Under the pieces are notes generated by a model. It made no database searches, was not told where the DNA came from, and worked only from the letters and a program-made list of their open reading frames with translations. The position numbers were made by a program, and so were the translations under genes. Below, piece by piece: positions 1 through 10,602 of a stretch of 50,322 bases of DNA; position 1 is the first letter of the stretch, and the number at the start of each line of letters is the position of its first letter. Location: NCBI GenBank assembly GCA_032117095.1, contig JAULZZ010000006.1, positions 1-50,322 of the forward strand, written 5' to 3'. Source of the stretch: REEB470 sp032117095 (GTDB lineage Bacteria; Bacillota; Bacilli; Paenibacillales; YIM-B00363).

Positions 1-202
1 TGACTTGACCGACCCAATAATTCAATCCCAGCTCATCTGGTAGGCGGTTTAAGTACTTTTGATAATACCCTGTGATTGCTTCGATCGTGTTCGTATTGGC
101 ATACGCCTTCATCGGCAAAGACGGAACGGTTACAGCCAACATCACGATACTGAGCACCATGTTCATCATCTGTCTTGTCAATCCGCTTTGCATATATCGC
201 AT
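1..202 (-). CDS. Secreted DUF4214-type protein, N-terminal part
   Basis: Partial gene running off the left edge; only the first 67 codons are present. It starts at an ATG (200-202) preceded by GGGAGGG. The N-terminus is a typical signal peptide (basic start, hydrophobic core MVLSIVMLAVTV, then a likely cleavage after AYA near residue 31). The mature part begins with a YYQKYLNRLPDELGLNYW segment, which matches the start of the DUF4214 repeat known from secreted and surface proteins that carry Ca-binding or adhesion modules. The catalytic or adhesive part lies outside the window, so the function is unknown. Divergent family-3 repeat DNA lies just upstream. Confidence 0.6.
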   Translation of the reverse strand, partial: MRYMQSGLTRQMMNMVLSIVMLAVTVPSLPMKAYANTNTIEAITGYYQKYLNRLPDELGLNYWVGQV

Positions 203-230
203 TTTTGTACCCTCCCATGGTTTTTTTATA

Positions 231-331
231 CGCATCACGTTTTCAAACCATACATCCTGTCAGTTCTGCGCGCCCGCTTCCAAGTCCCCTGCTCCGTCGG
301 GTAAACCCCCATACTGTTTTCAATACGGGAC
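231..331 (-). repeat. Family-3 structured repeat, divergent copy
   Basis: Read on the minus strand, this segment begins near CCCGTATTGAAAACA and ends near GGTTTGAAAACGTGATGCG, matching both ends of the repeat at 3201-3323 and 8372-8494. The middle is strongly diverged and lacks the conserved GCAAAAGG hairpin. It lies upstream of the DUF4214 gene. Confidence 0.55.
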
Positions 332-990
332 TCGCACGATACACACCTATACCGAGGGTGACGCCATGTTTCCGTTGTCCACCCTGCGCTTTGGTGCTTG
401 CACACTCGCCATCCCCACTGTCCTCGCAAGCAATCCTGCATACACCATTGTTTTTCTCATCATTCCTGTCGTCATCCTCGTCCACGCTCCTCTTCGTTGT
501 GATGTGACTACACAAACCGGTACACGCACCAATTTGATAATTAAAACTATAACAAAAAAAAAAAAAAAAACAATGCTTTTGAGGCATCATTTTGCGCGTT
601 TTATCTTCGTAAAACATGTGCTATAAACCCATTTTCACCTAAGTTTGTCATCCTCCCGCAAAAGGAATCCCGCTGTGATAATGTTTTCAATCCAATGTCA
701 ACAAAGTAAGAGTTTCTCCGAAAAATATTACAAATAAAAGACAATTCAAAAAAATTTTGACGTTTTCCAAAAAGCATCGATCATCAAAGTTTCATTCAGA
801 CATGGAATCATCCAATTTTCACCATCATCAAAAAGTCAACTTTTTAATTATTCACTTAACCTGTTGACATTGGCTTTCAATATGTAATTCATATGATGCC
901 GTGTATAGCGATGCGCTAATCTGCATTCCTGAAAAAAAGTCTTATCCACTTCGGCTGGCAAAGCGATGAAATCCGCCATTTCGTAGTCGT
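332..990. other. Long intergenic region without a convincing gene
   Basis: Short ORFs here lack ribosome-binding sites and known motifs. The region turns AT-rich after about 530 and contains an uninterrupted A-run near 554-570. At about 859-874 it carries CTTAACCTGTTGACATTGG, which recurs almost unchanged near 31752, each time preceded by TTTTCACCATCA. This may be the end of a decayed insertion sequence. I see no RNA gene or clear terminator. Confidence 0.5.
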
Positions 991-1743
991 TCACTTTTCG
1001 ATCTTCTCAGGTGAAGCGGAAGATTTCGCAGCTGACTTCGAGGCGAGGCGAATTCGCCTTTTCGACAGACGCAAGAAAAACTCGGCATTTTTGCGCAACC
1101 CAAACAAGGCATACAACAACAACGGCACGAACAACAATTTTGACACCCATCCTGGATAAAAAATCGCCACCGTAGTCACCCCCACGATAAAAATAGGCGT
1201 GACCCAGATCACCCATCGTGGAAAATGCCATTCTTTGATGCTTGGGTACTTCACCTGACTCACCATCAACACCGACAAGACCAATGAGACAAGGACAATG
1301 ACCCATGTCGGAATCGAGGCAGCGAACAATGCAAGCGTACAAAGAACCCCCCCTGCGACAGGAATCGGCAACCCAATAAAAAATCCAGGGATACCCGCAT
1401 GCACATTGTACCGTGCGAGGCGCAACGCCCCACAAATGGGAAACAATGCAGTCACAAACCACCCAATGGCTGCGTGCACGTGTTGAAACTCCGCCACATA
1501 CATAACAAAAGCAGGTGCGACCCCGAAACTAATGACATCAGACAACGAGTCCAATTGTTTGCCGAACTCACTTTGAACATTCAACGCACGGGCGACACGC
1601 CCGTCCAACCCATCGAGCAACATCGCCACAATGACCAAAATGGACGCCACATCCGTACGCGCATTAAATACCATGATGATCGCTACAATCCCGAGAAACA
1701 AATTACCAATCGTAAACCAGTTGGGCAATGTACGCCACATCAT
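991..1743 (-). CDS. pssA: CDP-diacylglycerol-serine O-phosphatidyltransferase
   Basis: About 250 residues. It condenses CDP-diacylglycerol with L-serine to phosphatidylserine, the committed step to phosphatidylethanolamine, in the membrane. The CDP-alcohol phosphatidyltransferase signature DG-x2-AR-x8-G-x3-D-x3-D is complete near residues 43-65 (LDGLDGRVARAL then GKQLDSLSD). Six to eight hydrophobic segments follow and the C-terminus is basic. The start is GTG 1746 or ATG 1743/1740; AGGAG at 1754-1758 fits 1743 best. The usual partner psd is not adjacent. It sits downstream of radA on the same strand with a 60-bp gap. Confidence 0.92.
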   Translation of the reverse strand: MMWRTLPNWFTIGNLFLGIVAIIMVFNARTDVASILVIVAMLLDGLDGRVARALNVQSEFGKQLDSLSDVISFGVAPAFVMYVAEFQHVHAAIGWFVTALFPICGALRLARYNVHAGIPGFFIGLPIPVAGGVLCTLALFAASIPTWVIVLVSLVLSVLMVSQVKYPSIKEWHFPRWVIWVTPIFIVGVTTVAIFYPGWVSKLLFVPLLLYALFGLRKNAEFFLRLSKRRIRLASKSAAKSSASPEKIEK

Positions 1744-1807
1744 CACTCATCCACTCCTGCTCTTACTATACCCGATTTCGTACAAATTACCAAACGACAA
1801 GCATCCT

Positions 1808-3169
1808 TTACCCCAACAGCGCTTGCAATGCTTCTTCTACCGACTGCACTGCAATCAGCGCAACCCCTTGCGGTGCGATGCCGGCATGCACACTTTTTGC
1901 AGGCAATATAATACGTTGAAAGCCCATTTTCACCGCTTCTTGTACCCGTTGATCGACGCGGGAGACGCCTCGGACTTCCCCTGTTAAGCCAACTTCACCA
2001 AAAACAAGGTCATGAGACGGGGTCGGACGATCACGAAAACTCGATGCCAAAGCAACAGCAATGGCGAGATCCACCGCAGGTTCATCGAGTTTTAGCCCCC
2101 CTACTACGTTGACATATGTATCTTGCATTTGCAAATGGAGCCCCACTCTTTTTTCTAATACCGCGACAAGGAGGTGCAACCGATTCGTATCGATGCCGGT
2201 TGTCATGCGCCGCGGAGAGGGAAAATGCGTTGCCGTGACGAGTGCTTGTACTTCCACGAGCACAGGACGTGTCCCTTCGATGCTCGCCACGACGACCGAA
2301 CCCGCCACCCCGTGTAGCCGTTCCGCCAACAACAGTTTCGAGGGGTTCGTAACTTCGATGAGTCCGTGGTCGACCATTTCGAACATGCCAAGTTCATTCG
2401 TCGATCCAAACCGGTTTTTAATCGCGCGCAACAGCCGATACGCATGTTGTCGTTCCCCTTCAAATGAAAGTACCGTATCGACCATATGCTCTAACATCCG
2501 TGGGCCTGCGATCGTCCCTTCTTTTGTGACATGCCCGACCAACAGCGTGGCCATCTGGCGTTGTTTGGACAATCGCAAAAATGTACCGGTGCATTCGCGT
2601 ACTTGTGCGACACTCCCTGGGGTGGAAGGAATGTGCGCATGGTATACCGTTTGGATGGAGTCTATGATCATCACATCAGGCGTGATATCGAACACACTTT
2701 GTTCGATTGTCTCCATGTTCGTCGCACATAAGACATACAGTTTGATGCGCTGTAATCCGAGTCGCTCCGCACGCATCTTAATTTGCTGTGCAGATTCCTC
2801 CCCCGAGACATACAACACCCGTTGTCCATGTTGTGCCATATGGTAGGCGGTTTGCAGCAACAAGGTAGACTTGCCGATGCCAGGGTCCCCTCCGACGAGC
2901 ACGAAAGACCCCGCGACCAACCCCCCGCCGAGCACGCGATTAAATTCCTGACTGCCCGTGTCCCATCGCGCTTCGTCCGCAGTGACGATCGTTTCGATGA
3001 GCTGAGGACGAGACGTTTCCTCCCCGCGTACGGCATGTCGATCTGGCTTTGGTGGCGTCGCCTGTTCGACACATGCATTCCATGCACCACATGCCGTGCA
3101 TTTGCCAAACCACTTGGCGGCGATCGTCCCACATGATTCACAGACGTACTGTACTTTGACTTTTGTCAT
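1808..3169 (-). CDS. radA: DNA repair protein RadA (Sms)
   Basis: 453 residues. A RecA-like ATPase and branch-migration helicase acting in recombination and repair. In order: an N-terminal four-cysteine zinc finger (CESC and CTAC), Walker A GGDPGIGKST near residue 95, the RadA-specific KNRFG motif, and a C-terminal Lon-protease-like domain. The open frame extends upstream through the repeat at 3201-3323, but the ATG at 3167-3169 with AAAGGA nine bases before it, and the first residues MTKVKVQYVC, identify the true start. It follows clpC, as in Bacillus, but disA is not next to it. Confidence 0.95.
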   Translation of the reverse strand: MTKVKVQYVCESCGTIAAKWFGKCTACGAWNACVEQATPPKPDRHAVRGEETSRPQLIETIVTADEARWDTGSQEFNRVLGGGLVAGSFVLVGGDPGIGKSTLLLQTAYHMAQHGQRVLYVSGEESAQQIKMRAERLGLQRIKLYVLCATNMETIEQSVFDITPDVMIIDSIQTVYHAHIPSTPGSVAQVRECTGTFLRLSKQRQMATLLVGHVTKEGTIAGPRMLEHMVDTVLSFEGERQHAYRLLRAIKNRFGSTNELGMFEMVDHGLIEVTNPSKLLLAERLHGVAGSVVVASIEGTRPVLVEVQALVTATHFPSPRRMTTGIDTNRLHLLVAVLEKRVGLHLQMQDTYVNVVGGLKLDEPAVDLAIAVALASSFRDRPTPSHDLVFGEVGLTGEVRGVSRVDQRVQEAVKMGFQRIILPAKSVHAGIAPQGVALIAVQSVEEALQALLG

Positions 3170-3200
3170 TGCGTTGTCCTTTCTCTTTGCACGACTCATG

Positions 3201-3323
3201 CGAATCACGTATTGAAAACATATACACAGGGAGATCCCTCTTGCGTGAAAGCAAGAGGCCTTTTCACCTCGGTGAAAGGGCGCTGTCTTTCCGCTGGAGG
3301 ATCTGATTTGAAATCGTGATTCG
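3201..3323 (+). repeat. Family-3 structured repeat, best-preserved copy
   Basis: It has perfect 9-bp inverted ends, CGAATCACG (3201-3209) and CGTGATTCG (3315-3323), extended by ATTGAAA/TTTGAAA. The interior folds into CCTCTTGC-GTGAAA-GCAAGAGG and then CCTTTTCACC-TC-GGTGAAAGG. It lies between clpC and radA. The perfect ends make this the reference copy for the family. Confidence 0.85.
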
Positions 3324-3402
3324 ACTTGCATGCACGACACACAGACGACCGCCCTCCCACGCACGCACAAAGCAATGCGTGGAAAAAGGCGGCATGTGCA
3401 CG

Positions 3403-5853
<2,451 letters not shown>

Positions 5854-5955
5854 CGTACATGCACCTCCACATTTTTTATTGTGACCATTCCTCGTACTTT
5901 CTACAAAATATAATCGCCACCAGACGCTTTATTCATTCCTCACAGGGAATGCCCA

Positions 5956-7029
5956 CTAGGATGAAGGGGGGCGAATATACTCCCGCAACAACTTGGCGCG
6001 GTACACGTCTCGCTCATCTGGAGAAAGCGTTTGTCCGTAGTGTTTTTGCAAGTATCCAGGTTGCATCATCACAAGCAATTCATTCATCGTATATGCGGGA
6101 TCGTGCGCAATGACGCCAAGGTCGATCCCAAGGCGTACATCAGACAACCGTTGCGCCGCTTCTTTGGAGTCGATGTCCTCCGCATAACACAAAATTCCAT
6201 ACGAGCGACGGATACGATCGGTAATTTTCGTACGCATTTCCTCGAATAAATGACTGCGGGCTGTTCGTTCGTGCTCGGTGAGTTGCTTGACGACACTGTG
6301 CAAATTTTCGATAATTTCTTCTTCGGTTTGTCCCAAAGTAATTTGATTCGATACTTGGAACAAATTCCCTGTTGCTTCACTGCCCTCTCCGTACAAGCCG
6401 CGCACCGCCAACCCGACTTGGGTGATCGCTTGCAAAATACGGTTCATCTGTTGCGTCAACACGAGGGCAGGCAAGTGCATCATCACCGACGCCCGTATTC
6501 CCGTACCGACATTCGTAGGGCAACTCGTCAAATACCCCCACTGGTCATCAAAGGCGTATTCCAATTCCCCTTCGAACGCTTCATCAATGTCTGATGCCAG
6601 CTCCCAAGCCGACTGCAACTGAAATCCTGGATACAACACTTGCATGCGTAGATGGTCTTCTTCGTTGACCATGATACTGACTGCTTCCTCTTTGCCGATA
6701 ATAACCGCCGCATGTTCTGATTGTTCTGCCAAGTGCGGAGAAATCAAGTGTTTTTCCACCAAAATACGAACATCGAGTTTCGATGCGCCCTCGAGCGACA
6801 TCCATTGCAACGGCGAAAACGTCTGTAACGCCGGCTGACGGACAGCCTGTCGGACGCGTTCTAACACGTGTTGGGCTTGTGTAGCGGTAGCGACGCGAGG
6901 AAACGGTTCGAACGTCACGTTGCGGGCAATGCGAATGCGACTCGAAACCACAACATCCGTGTCAGGACCACCCGACTGCATCCATAAGCTCGTCGTAAGC
7001 CCATTGGGTTTTTGAGGTGTGTTATTCAT
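5956..7029 (-). CDS. mcsB: Protein arginine kinase McsB
   Basis: 357 residues. A phosphagen-kinase-fold enzyme that phosphorylates arginines on proteins, marking them for ClpC-ClpP and inactivating CtsR. The nucleotide-binding start VVVSSRIRIARN is near residues 25-40 and the family motif CPTNVGTGIRASV, with the catalytic cysteine, is near 170. Its ATG overlaps the 3' end of mcsA by 8 bp, so translation is probably coupled. Fourth-domain features such as the C-terminal RDVYRAKLLREYI are intact. Confidence 0.96.
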   Translation of the reverse strand: MNNTPQKPNGLTTSLWMQSGGPDTDVVVSSRIRIARNVTFEPFPRVATATQAQHVLERVRQAVRQPALQTFSPLQWMSLEGASKLDVRILVEKHLISPHLAEQSEHAAVIIGKEEAVSIMVNEEDHLRMQVLYPGFQLQSAWELASDIDEAFEGELEYAFDDQWGYLTSCPTNVGTGIRASVMMHLPALVLTQQMNRILQAITQVGLAVRGLYGEGSEATGNLFQVSNQITLGQTEEEIIENLHSVVKQLTEHERTARSHLFEEMRTKITDRIRRSYGILCYAEDIDSKEAAQRLSDVRLGIDLGVIAHDPAYTMNELLVMMQPGYLQKHYGQTLSPDERDVYRAKLLREYIRPPSS

Positions 7030-7561
7030 GCTCGCTCAACCCCCGTTCCAAAATACGAATTTGATCCCGTAAAGTAGCCGCTTGCTCAAACTCTTCATTG
7101 GCAATCAACTGCAACAATTGCAATTTTAACTGCTCAATTCGTCGCTTGAGTTGCACACGTTCCGTCCCACGCTTTGGTAACTTCCCCACGTGCACCATCC
7201 CCCCTTGCACGCGTTTGAGCATGGGTTTGAGTCGCTCTCCAAAATGGGTGTAGCAGGCGGCGCACCCAAGTCGTCCTACTTTGCTAAATTGTGCATAATT
7301 CATGCCACAAGACGCACAGCGCAACGTCGTTTTTTTCGAACGGGGCTCGTGTTTCCCGGTGTTTTTGACCGTTGCGTTCTCGCTGTCGTGCTCGAGAAAC
7401 CCAGACAACAACTGATGGAGCGAAAAGCCAATGCCCATCTGGGGCAACTCCCCTTTTTCCATCGCACACGTTTCACACCAATGCATCTCAGCTTTCACGC
7501 CGTTAATCATCTTCGTCACGTGCACTTGTGCATGCCGCTGTCCGCAATGTTGGCAAATCAT
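7022..7561 (-). CDS. mcsA: McsA, activator of McsB
   Basis: 179 residues, close to the Bacillus protein. A zinc-binding adaptor that stimulates McsB arginine kinase. Cysteine pairs CQHC, CETC, CASC and CAAC give two zinc-binding sites, and the C-terminus carries a UVR motif (QLIANEEFEQAATLRDQI). The frame stays open upstream, but the ATG at 7559-7561 after GAGGAGGTGGG gives the normal McsA start MICQHCGQ. It lies 70 bp after ctsR and overlaps mcsB by 8 bp. Confidence 0.95.
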   Translation of the reverse strand: MICQHCGQRHAQVHVTKMINGVKAEMHWCETCAMEKGELPQMGIGFSLHQLLSGFLEHDSENATVKNTGKHEPRSKKTTLRCASCGMNYAQFSKVGRLGCAACYTHFGERLKPMLKRVQGGMVHVGKLPKRGTERVQLKRRIEQLKLQLLQLIANEEFEQAATLRDQIRILERGLSEHE

Positions 7562-7631
7562 CGTTCCCACCTCCTCACCCTGAAAATACGTACAGGAAAA
7601 ATCCCCACATGCACACACCGTGTCCTCCAGT

Positions 7632-8132
7632 TTAGCCAAATGGATGTTGTCCAAACGTACGATCACGTAAAACTGCGGTGATCATCGCTTTTAGAAGACG
7701 TGCACGCACATGGTCCCGAAGGGGCAAGGGCAAAGGCAACGCATCCCGATGAATGGCCGCTTGAAATACGCCTGCTAATGTGTCGTGTAACCACTGCGCC
7801 TCGACGAGTCGTTGCACGATCGCCTCGCCCGTTTGCTGGTCAATCGCTTCCCCAATCTGGTGCATAACACGAACAAAACACGCATCATCTGCCGAAAGCA
7901 CCAACTGCTGAATACGTACGTACCCTCCGCCACCTCGTTTGCTCTCGACAATGTATCCGTGTACGGGGGTAAACCGCGTGCTGATGACGTAGTTGATCTG
8001 CGAGGGAACACAGGAAAAACGCTCCGCCAATTCGCTCCGTTGCAACTCAATCTTCCCGTCCGTACTGCGTTGCAACAACTGTTTGAGGTGTTGTTCGATC
8101 AATGCTGTTGTATTTCGAACCAATCGACTCAC
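7632..8132 (-). CDS. ctsR: Transcriptional repressor CtsR
   Basis: 166 residues. A winged-helix repressor of class III heat-shock genes, released by heat and then degraded by ClpCP after McsB action. The DNA-binding region contains FSCVPSQINYVISTRFT and the glycine-rich wing SKRGGGGYVRI, both hallmarks of the family. The start is a GTG (8130-8132) with a weak ribosome-binding site; no better in-frame start exists downstream. First gene of the ctsR-mcsA-mcsB-clpC operon, with its own operator just upstream. Confidence 0.95.
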   Translation of the reverse strand: MSRLVRNTTALIEQHLKQLLQRSTDGKIELQRSELAERFSCVPSQINYVISTRFTPVHGYIVESKRGGGGYVRIQQLVLSADDACFVRVMHQIGEAIDQQTGEAIVQRLVEAQWLHDTLAGVFQAAIHRDALPLPLPLRDHVRARLLKAMITAVLRDRTFGQHPFG

Positions 8133-8150
8133 CGCCTGATCTATGCTGAC

Positions 8151-8196
8151 TTTGACTTTCTTTGACTATTATACAGCAGGGCGATTCACTGTGCAA
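8151..8196 (-). promoter_or_regulatory. ctsR operon promoter with CtsR operator
   Basis: On the minus strand: -35 TTGCAC (8191-8196), a 17-bp spacer, -10 TATAAT (8168-8173). Directly downstream lies AGTCAAAGAAAGTCAAA (8151-8167), matching the CtsR direct-repeat consensus RGTCAAANANRGTCAAA. The operator covers the expected transcription start, so autorepression is expected. The start codon lies about 20 bp further on. Confidence 0.93.
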
Positions 8197-8259
8197 CCCA
8201 GCAGATGAATCATTTGAATCTCGTATATTTTTTTATTTTATAAAAATATAAAATTATGG

Positions 8260-8289
8260 TTGACTTTGCGTACACTCTCGGTATATACT
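8260..8289 (+). promoter_or_regulatory. Possible sigma-A promoter for the first metalloprotease
   Basis: TTGACT (8260-8265), 18-bp spacer, TATACT (8284-8289). It lies about 390 bp upstream of the metalloprotease start, and a family-3 repeat now occupies much of the intended leader. Confidence 0.45.
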
Positions 8290-8371
8290 GATTTTGTTCC
8301 CATGATTTTACAATTTTATCGCAGTTTTTATTCGGTGATTTTCGTGCCCCCAAAAATGTGCGCACTGCACA

Positions 8372-8494
8372 CGAAGCACGTATTGAAAACATATACACGG
8401 TGGGATTCCTCTTGCAGGAAAGCAAAAGGCGTTTTCACCGAGGCGGAAAGAGCGTAGCCTTTTCGCTGGGGGATATGGTTTAAAATCGTGATTC
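8372..8494 (+). repeat. Family-3 structured repeat
   Basis: Ends CGAAGCACG and CGTGATTCG. The interior carries CCTCTTGC-AGGAAA-GCAAAAGG and, further on, GCGGAAAGAGCG and a GCTGGGGG element. Same orientation as the metalloprotease gene downstream, and probably within its transcript. Confidence 0.85.
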
Positions 8495-8679
8495 GTTTCA
8501 CATCCCACCGTACTGCATAAAATAACGGGAACATGTTGTGCTTTCTTAGCGCTATCGATCAAAATGACAGGGGGTTCTGGGAAGCAACAAGGCGTGATTC
8601 AAGGAAGAGATTCCAAAGAAATGCGGAACAATCGGGATTTTGCTTGACAACTTTATATTACACTAAGGAGGCGTTCACG

Positions 8680-9969
8680 ATGTCCAAAACACGTACGAAA
8701 CACCCTTGGCGTATGTTCATGTTGGCAGTTGCACTTCTCTTTGCTCCATCGCATGCTTTTGCTACGAAATCTCCTCCGTTAAAAAGTACAACCACCGCTT
8801 CCCTTAAAAAAGTCACCCCAATCGACCTTTCTGTCATCCAACCAACCACAGGACAGTTGTATTACTCCCGAGTCAATGCTAAAGAATTTTACGCCAACAT
8901 TTCTTGGTCAAGAAACGGCATTTGGGGTGGAATCGAAATTTTCCCCTTGTCGATTTATACCGCAAGACTGACTTTTTTTCCGCATAATGGCTATACGTTT
9001 GACGGCGTGAATGTCCGTGATTTTCGTTTTGATCGCGCTACACAGATTGCGCAAGGAAGTGCGGCCAACGAATTGCTCGTCACATTTCGTCCGACGTCTT
9101 CTACGAAGCCATACCGCGTATTTACAAATTTAGAAACGATGGGTTCGTCCATTTTTCCGTCTACATTAACGCATCGCTCCAAACAAAGTGACATATGGCT
9201 TCAAAATGCGGTGAATTCGGCGAGCAACCGCAATTTAATCTCCTCTTATATGGGGGATTATGACGATCTCCTGCGCCCATTGGTCGAAAATTTCTTCTAT
9301 GCACTGCCCGATGTCGATGGCAATGGCAAAGTCGACGTATTCGTCACCAACTTGCCACGTGGCGTTGCGGGATACGTATACTACGCCGATCAATTCACTT
9401 CTCCCTATATAGAAGGATGGAATCGTCCGAATTTCGGGGAGACCATTTATTTGGATGATGAAGTGCTTACGAGTACGAACAAAGCCTATTTTAACCGTGT
9501 ACTTATCCACGAGTTACAGCACGTCGCCAATCGCGCATGGTCGGAAACGTGGTTAAATGAAGGGCTGTCCGAAGCGGCCTCGCACCTGTACTACAATCAA
9601 ATCGGAATCCCTGGTTTGCAAGAAAACATCGTAGCGTTTAATAGTGCATCAAATCGTTATTCCCGAGATGTGACCTACTGGCTTGGCGATGCATTAAGCT
9701 ATGCAAAATCTTATCTTTTTGTGCAATATGTGCGCACCCAAATCGAACGCATCCAAGGGCGAGGGAAAATAAACGTCTACGCGGAATTGATCCAAGCCGA
9801 TCGTTACAAAACGAGTCGCCAAGCCGTCGAAACGGTCGTCCAAAAATATATCTCTCCTTCCCTTACCTTTAGTGCATTTGTCAATGACTTTAACCTCGCC
9901 TTGCAGCGCAAAGACCTCATCGGGAAATATGGGTTTAATGGGGAAACGTTCTTTCAAAATTTACGCTGA
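8680..9969 (+). CDS. Secreted M30-like zinc metalloprotease, copy 1
   Basis: 429 residues. The start ATG at 8680 follows AAGGAGG. The signal peptide (basic TRTKHPWR, hydrophobic MFMLAVALLFA, cleavage near HAFA) implies export. A zinc site HELQH (277-281) followed by WLNEGLSE with the third-ligand Glu near 294 is the gluzincin pattern seen in hyicolysin-like M30 peptidases. A calcium-loop-like DVDGNGKVD precedes it. It is a clear paralogue of the next gene along the whole length, ending in the shared KYGFNGETF. Substrate unknown. Family assignment rests on motif layout only. Confidence 0.75.
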   Translation: MSKTRTKHPWRMFMLAVALLFAPSHAFATKSPPLKSTTTASLKKVTPIDLSVIQPTTGQLYYSRVNAKEFYANISWSRNGIWGGIEIFPLSIYTARLTFFPHNGYTFDGVNVRDFRFDRATQIAQGSAANELLVTFRPTSSTKPYRVFTNLETMGSSIFPSTLTHRSKQSDIWLQNAVNSASNRNLISSYMGDYDDLLRPLVENFFYALPDVDGNGKVDVFVTNLPRGVAGYVYYADQFTSPYIEGWNRPNFGETIYLDDEVLTSTNKAYFNRVLIHELQHVANRAWSETWLNEGLSEAASHLYYNQIGIPGLQENIVAFNSASNRYSRDVTYWLGDALSYAKSYLFVQYVRTQIERIQGRGKINVYAELIQADRYKTSRQAVETVVQKYISPSLTFSAFVNDFNLALQRKDLIGKYGFNGETFFQNLR

Positions 9970-9974
9970 AATCA

Positions 9975-10077
9975 TATTAAACACTGATTAAAAACATCGA
10001 TGCAGAGGGATTTATTTAATGTGAAAGCAAGGGGACTTTTACCCAACAGGATAGCTGTATTCAACCCATTTTTAGTA
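9975..10077 (-). mobile_element. Family-1 MITE, 103 bp, reverse orientation
   Basis: Ends TATTAAACACTGATTAAAAA and TTTTTAGTA, flanked on both sides by TCA (9972-9974 and 10078-10080), a TNA target duplication. Read on the minus strand it aligns with the 32789-32891 copy throughout, with substitutions inside. It lies six bases after the metalloprotease stop codon. Confidence 0.8.
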
Positions 10078-10255
10078 TCATCATGTGCATGAAATTACGT
10101 CATATGCTCGATATAACTCTCACAAGTAACCTTTCCTTTTGCTGGTGCGGCGCCGTCTTTCCTCGACGGATGACCGCACTTTTTTGTGAGTGGCATTTTC
10201 ATTCTCCTTTTACGGCAACTTTGCGATAAAATACAACACTAAATTACAGTTAAAA

Positions 10256-10284
10256 TTGACAACGATAACGTTTCTTGATAAAAT
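10256..10284 (+). promoter_or_regulatory. Sigma-A promoter, second metalloprotease
   Basis: TTGACA (10256-10261), 17-bp spacer, TAAAAT (10279-10284). The gene starts 318 bp further downstream, and a family-2 MITE remnant lies between. Confidence 0.6.
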
Positions 10285-10354
10285 AGTTTCGTATCATAGC
10301 GTTCAAAGGGAAGCGGATGTGAATGGGGATCGTCGCACGCAGGAAATCACATTT

Positions 10355-10452
10355 GGGTCTCTCTATAAAGTGCATTCTACTCATAAAAATAGGAAAAAAT
10401 GCGCATGTTCACGGCAAGATAATTTTTCACAATTTGTTTTATAACGGCGCCC
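10355..10452 (+). mobile_element. Family-2 MITE, diverged copy
   Basis: Ends GGGTCTCTCTATAAAGTGCA and TTTTATAACGGCGCCC resemble the inverted ends of the 31285-31383 element. Length 98 bp is nearly the same, and the right half (AAGATAATTTTTCACAA) aligns with AAGTAATTTTTGACAA in that copy. Flanking duplication is no longer clear. Confidence 0.65.
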
Positions 10453-10602
10453 TTTTCATAATGAATCCTTTTTATGGAAAATTGCGTACATAGGCTCGAT
10501 TTTGTTAGGATTAAGAAAAAAAGGCGGTTTTTCCGATAGCATATCTATATTGATATACAAAGTAGCCACATCATACCATTTTACTTAAGGAGGAATGGCA
10601 CG

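Noticed and set aside
3169..3370. Upstream extension of radA through the family-3 repeat
   Set aside because: The additional 67 residues come from repeat DNA, have no ribosome-binding site and precede the conserved zinc-finger start.
8533..8679. Longer N-terminus of metalloprotease copy 1
   Set aside because: It would place 49 non-hydrophobic residues before a clear signal peptide, and the AAGGAGG site supports ATG 8680.
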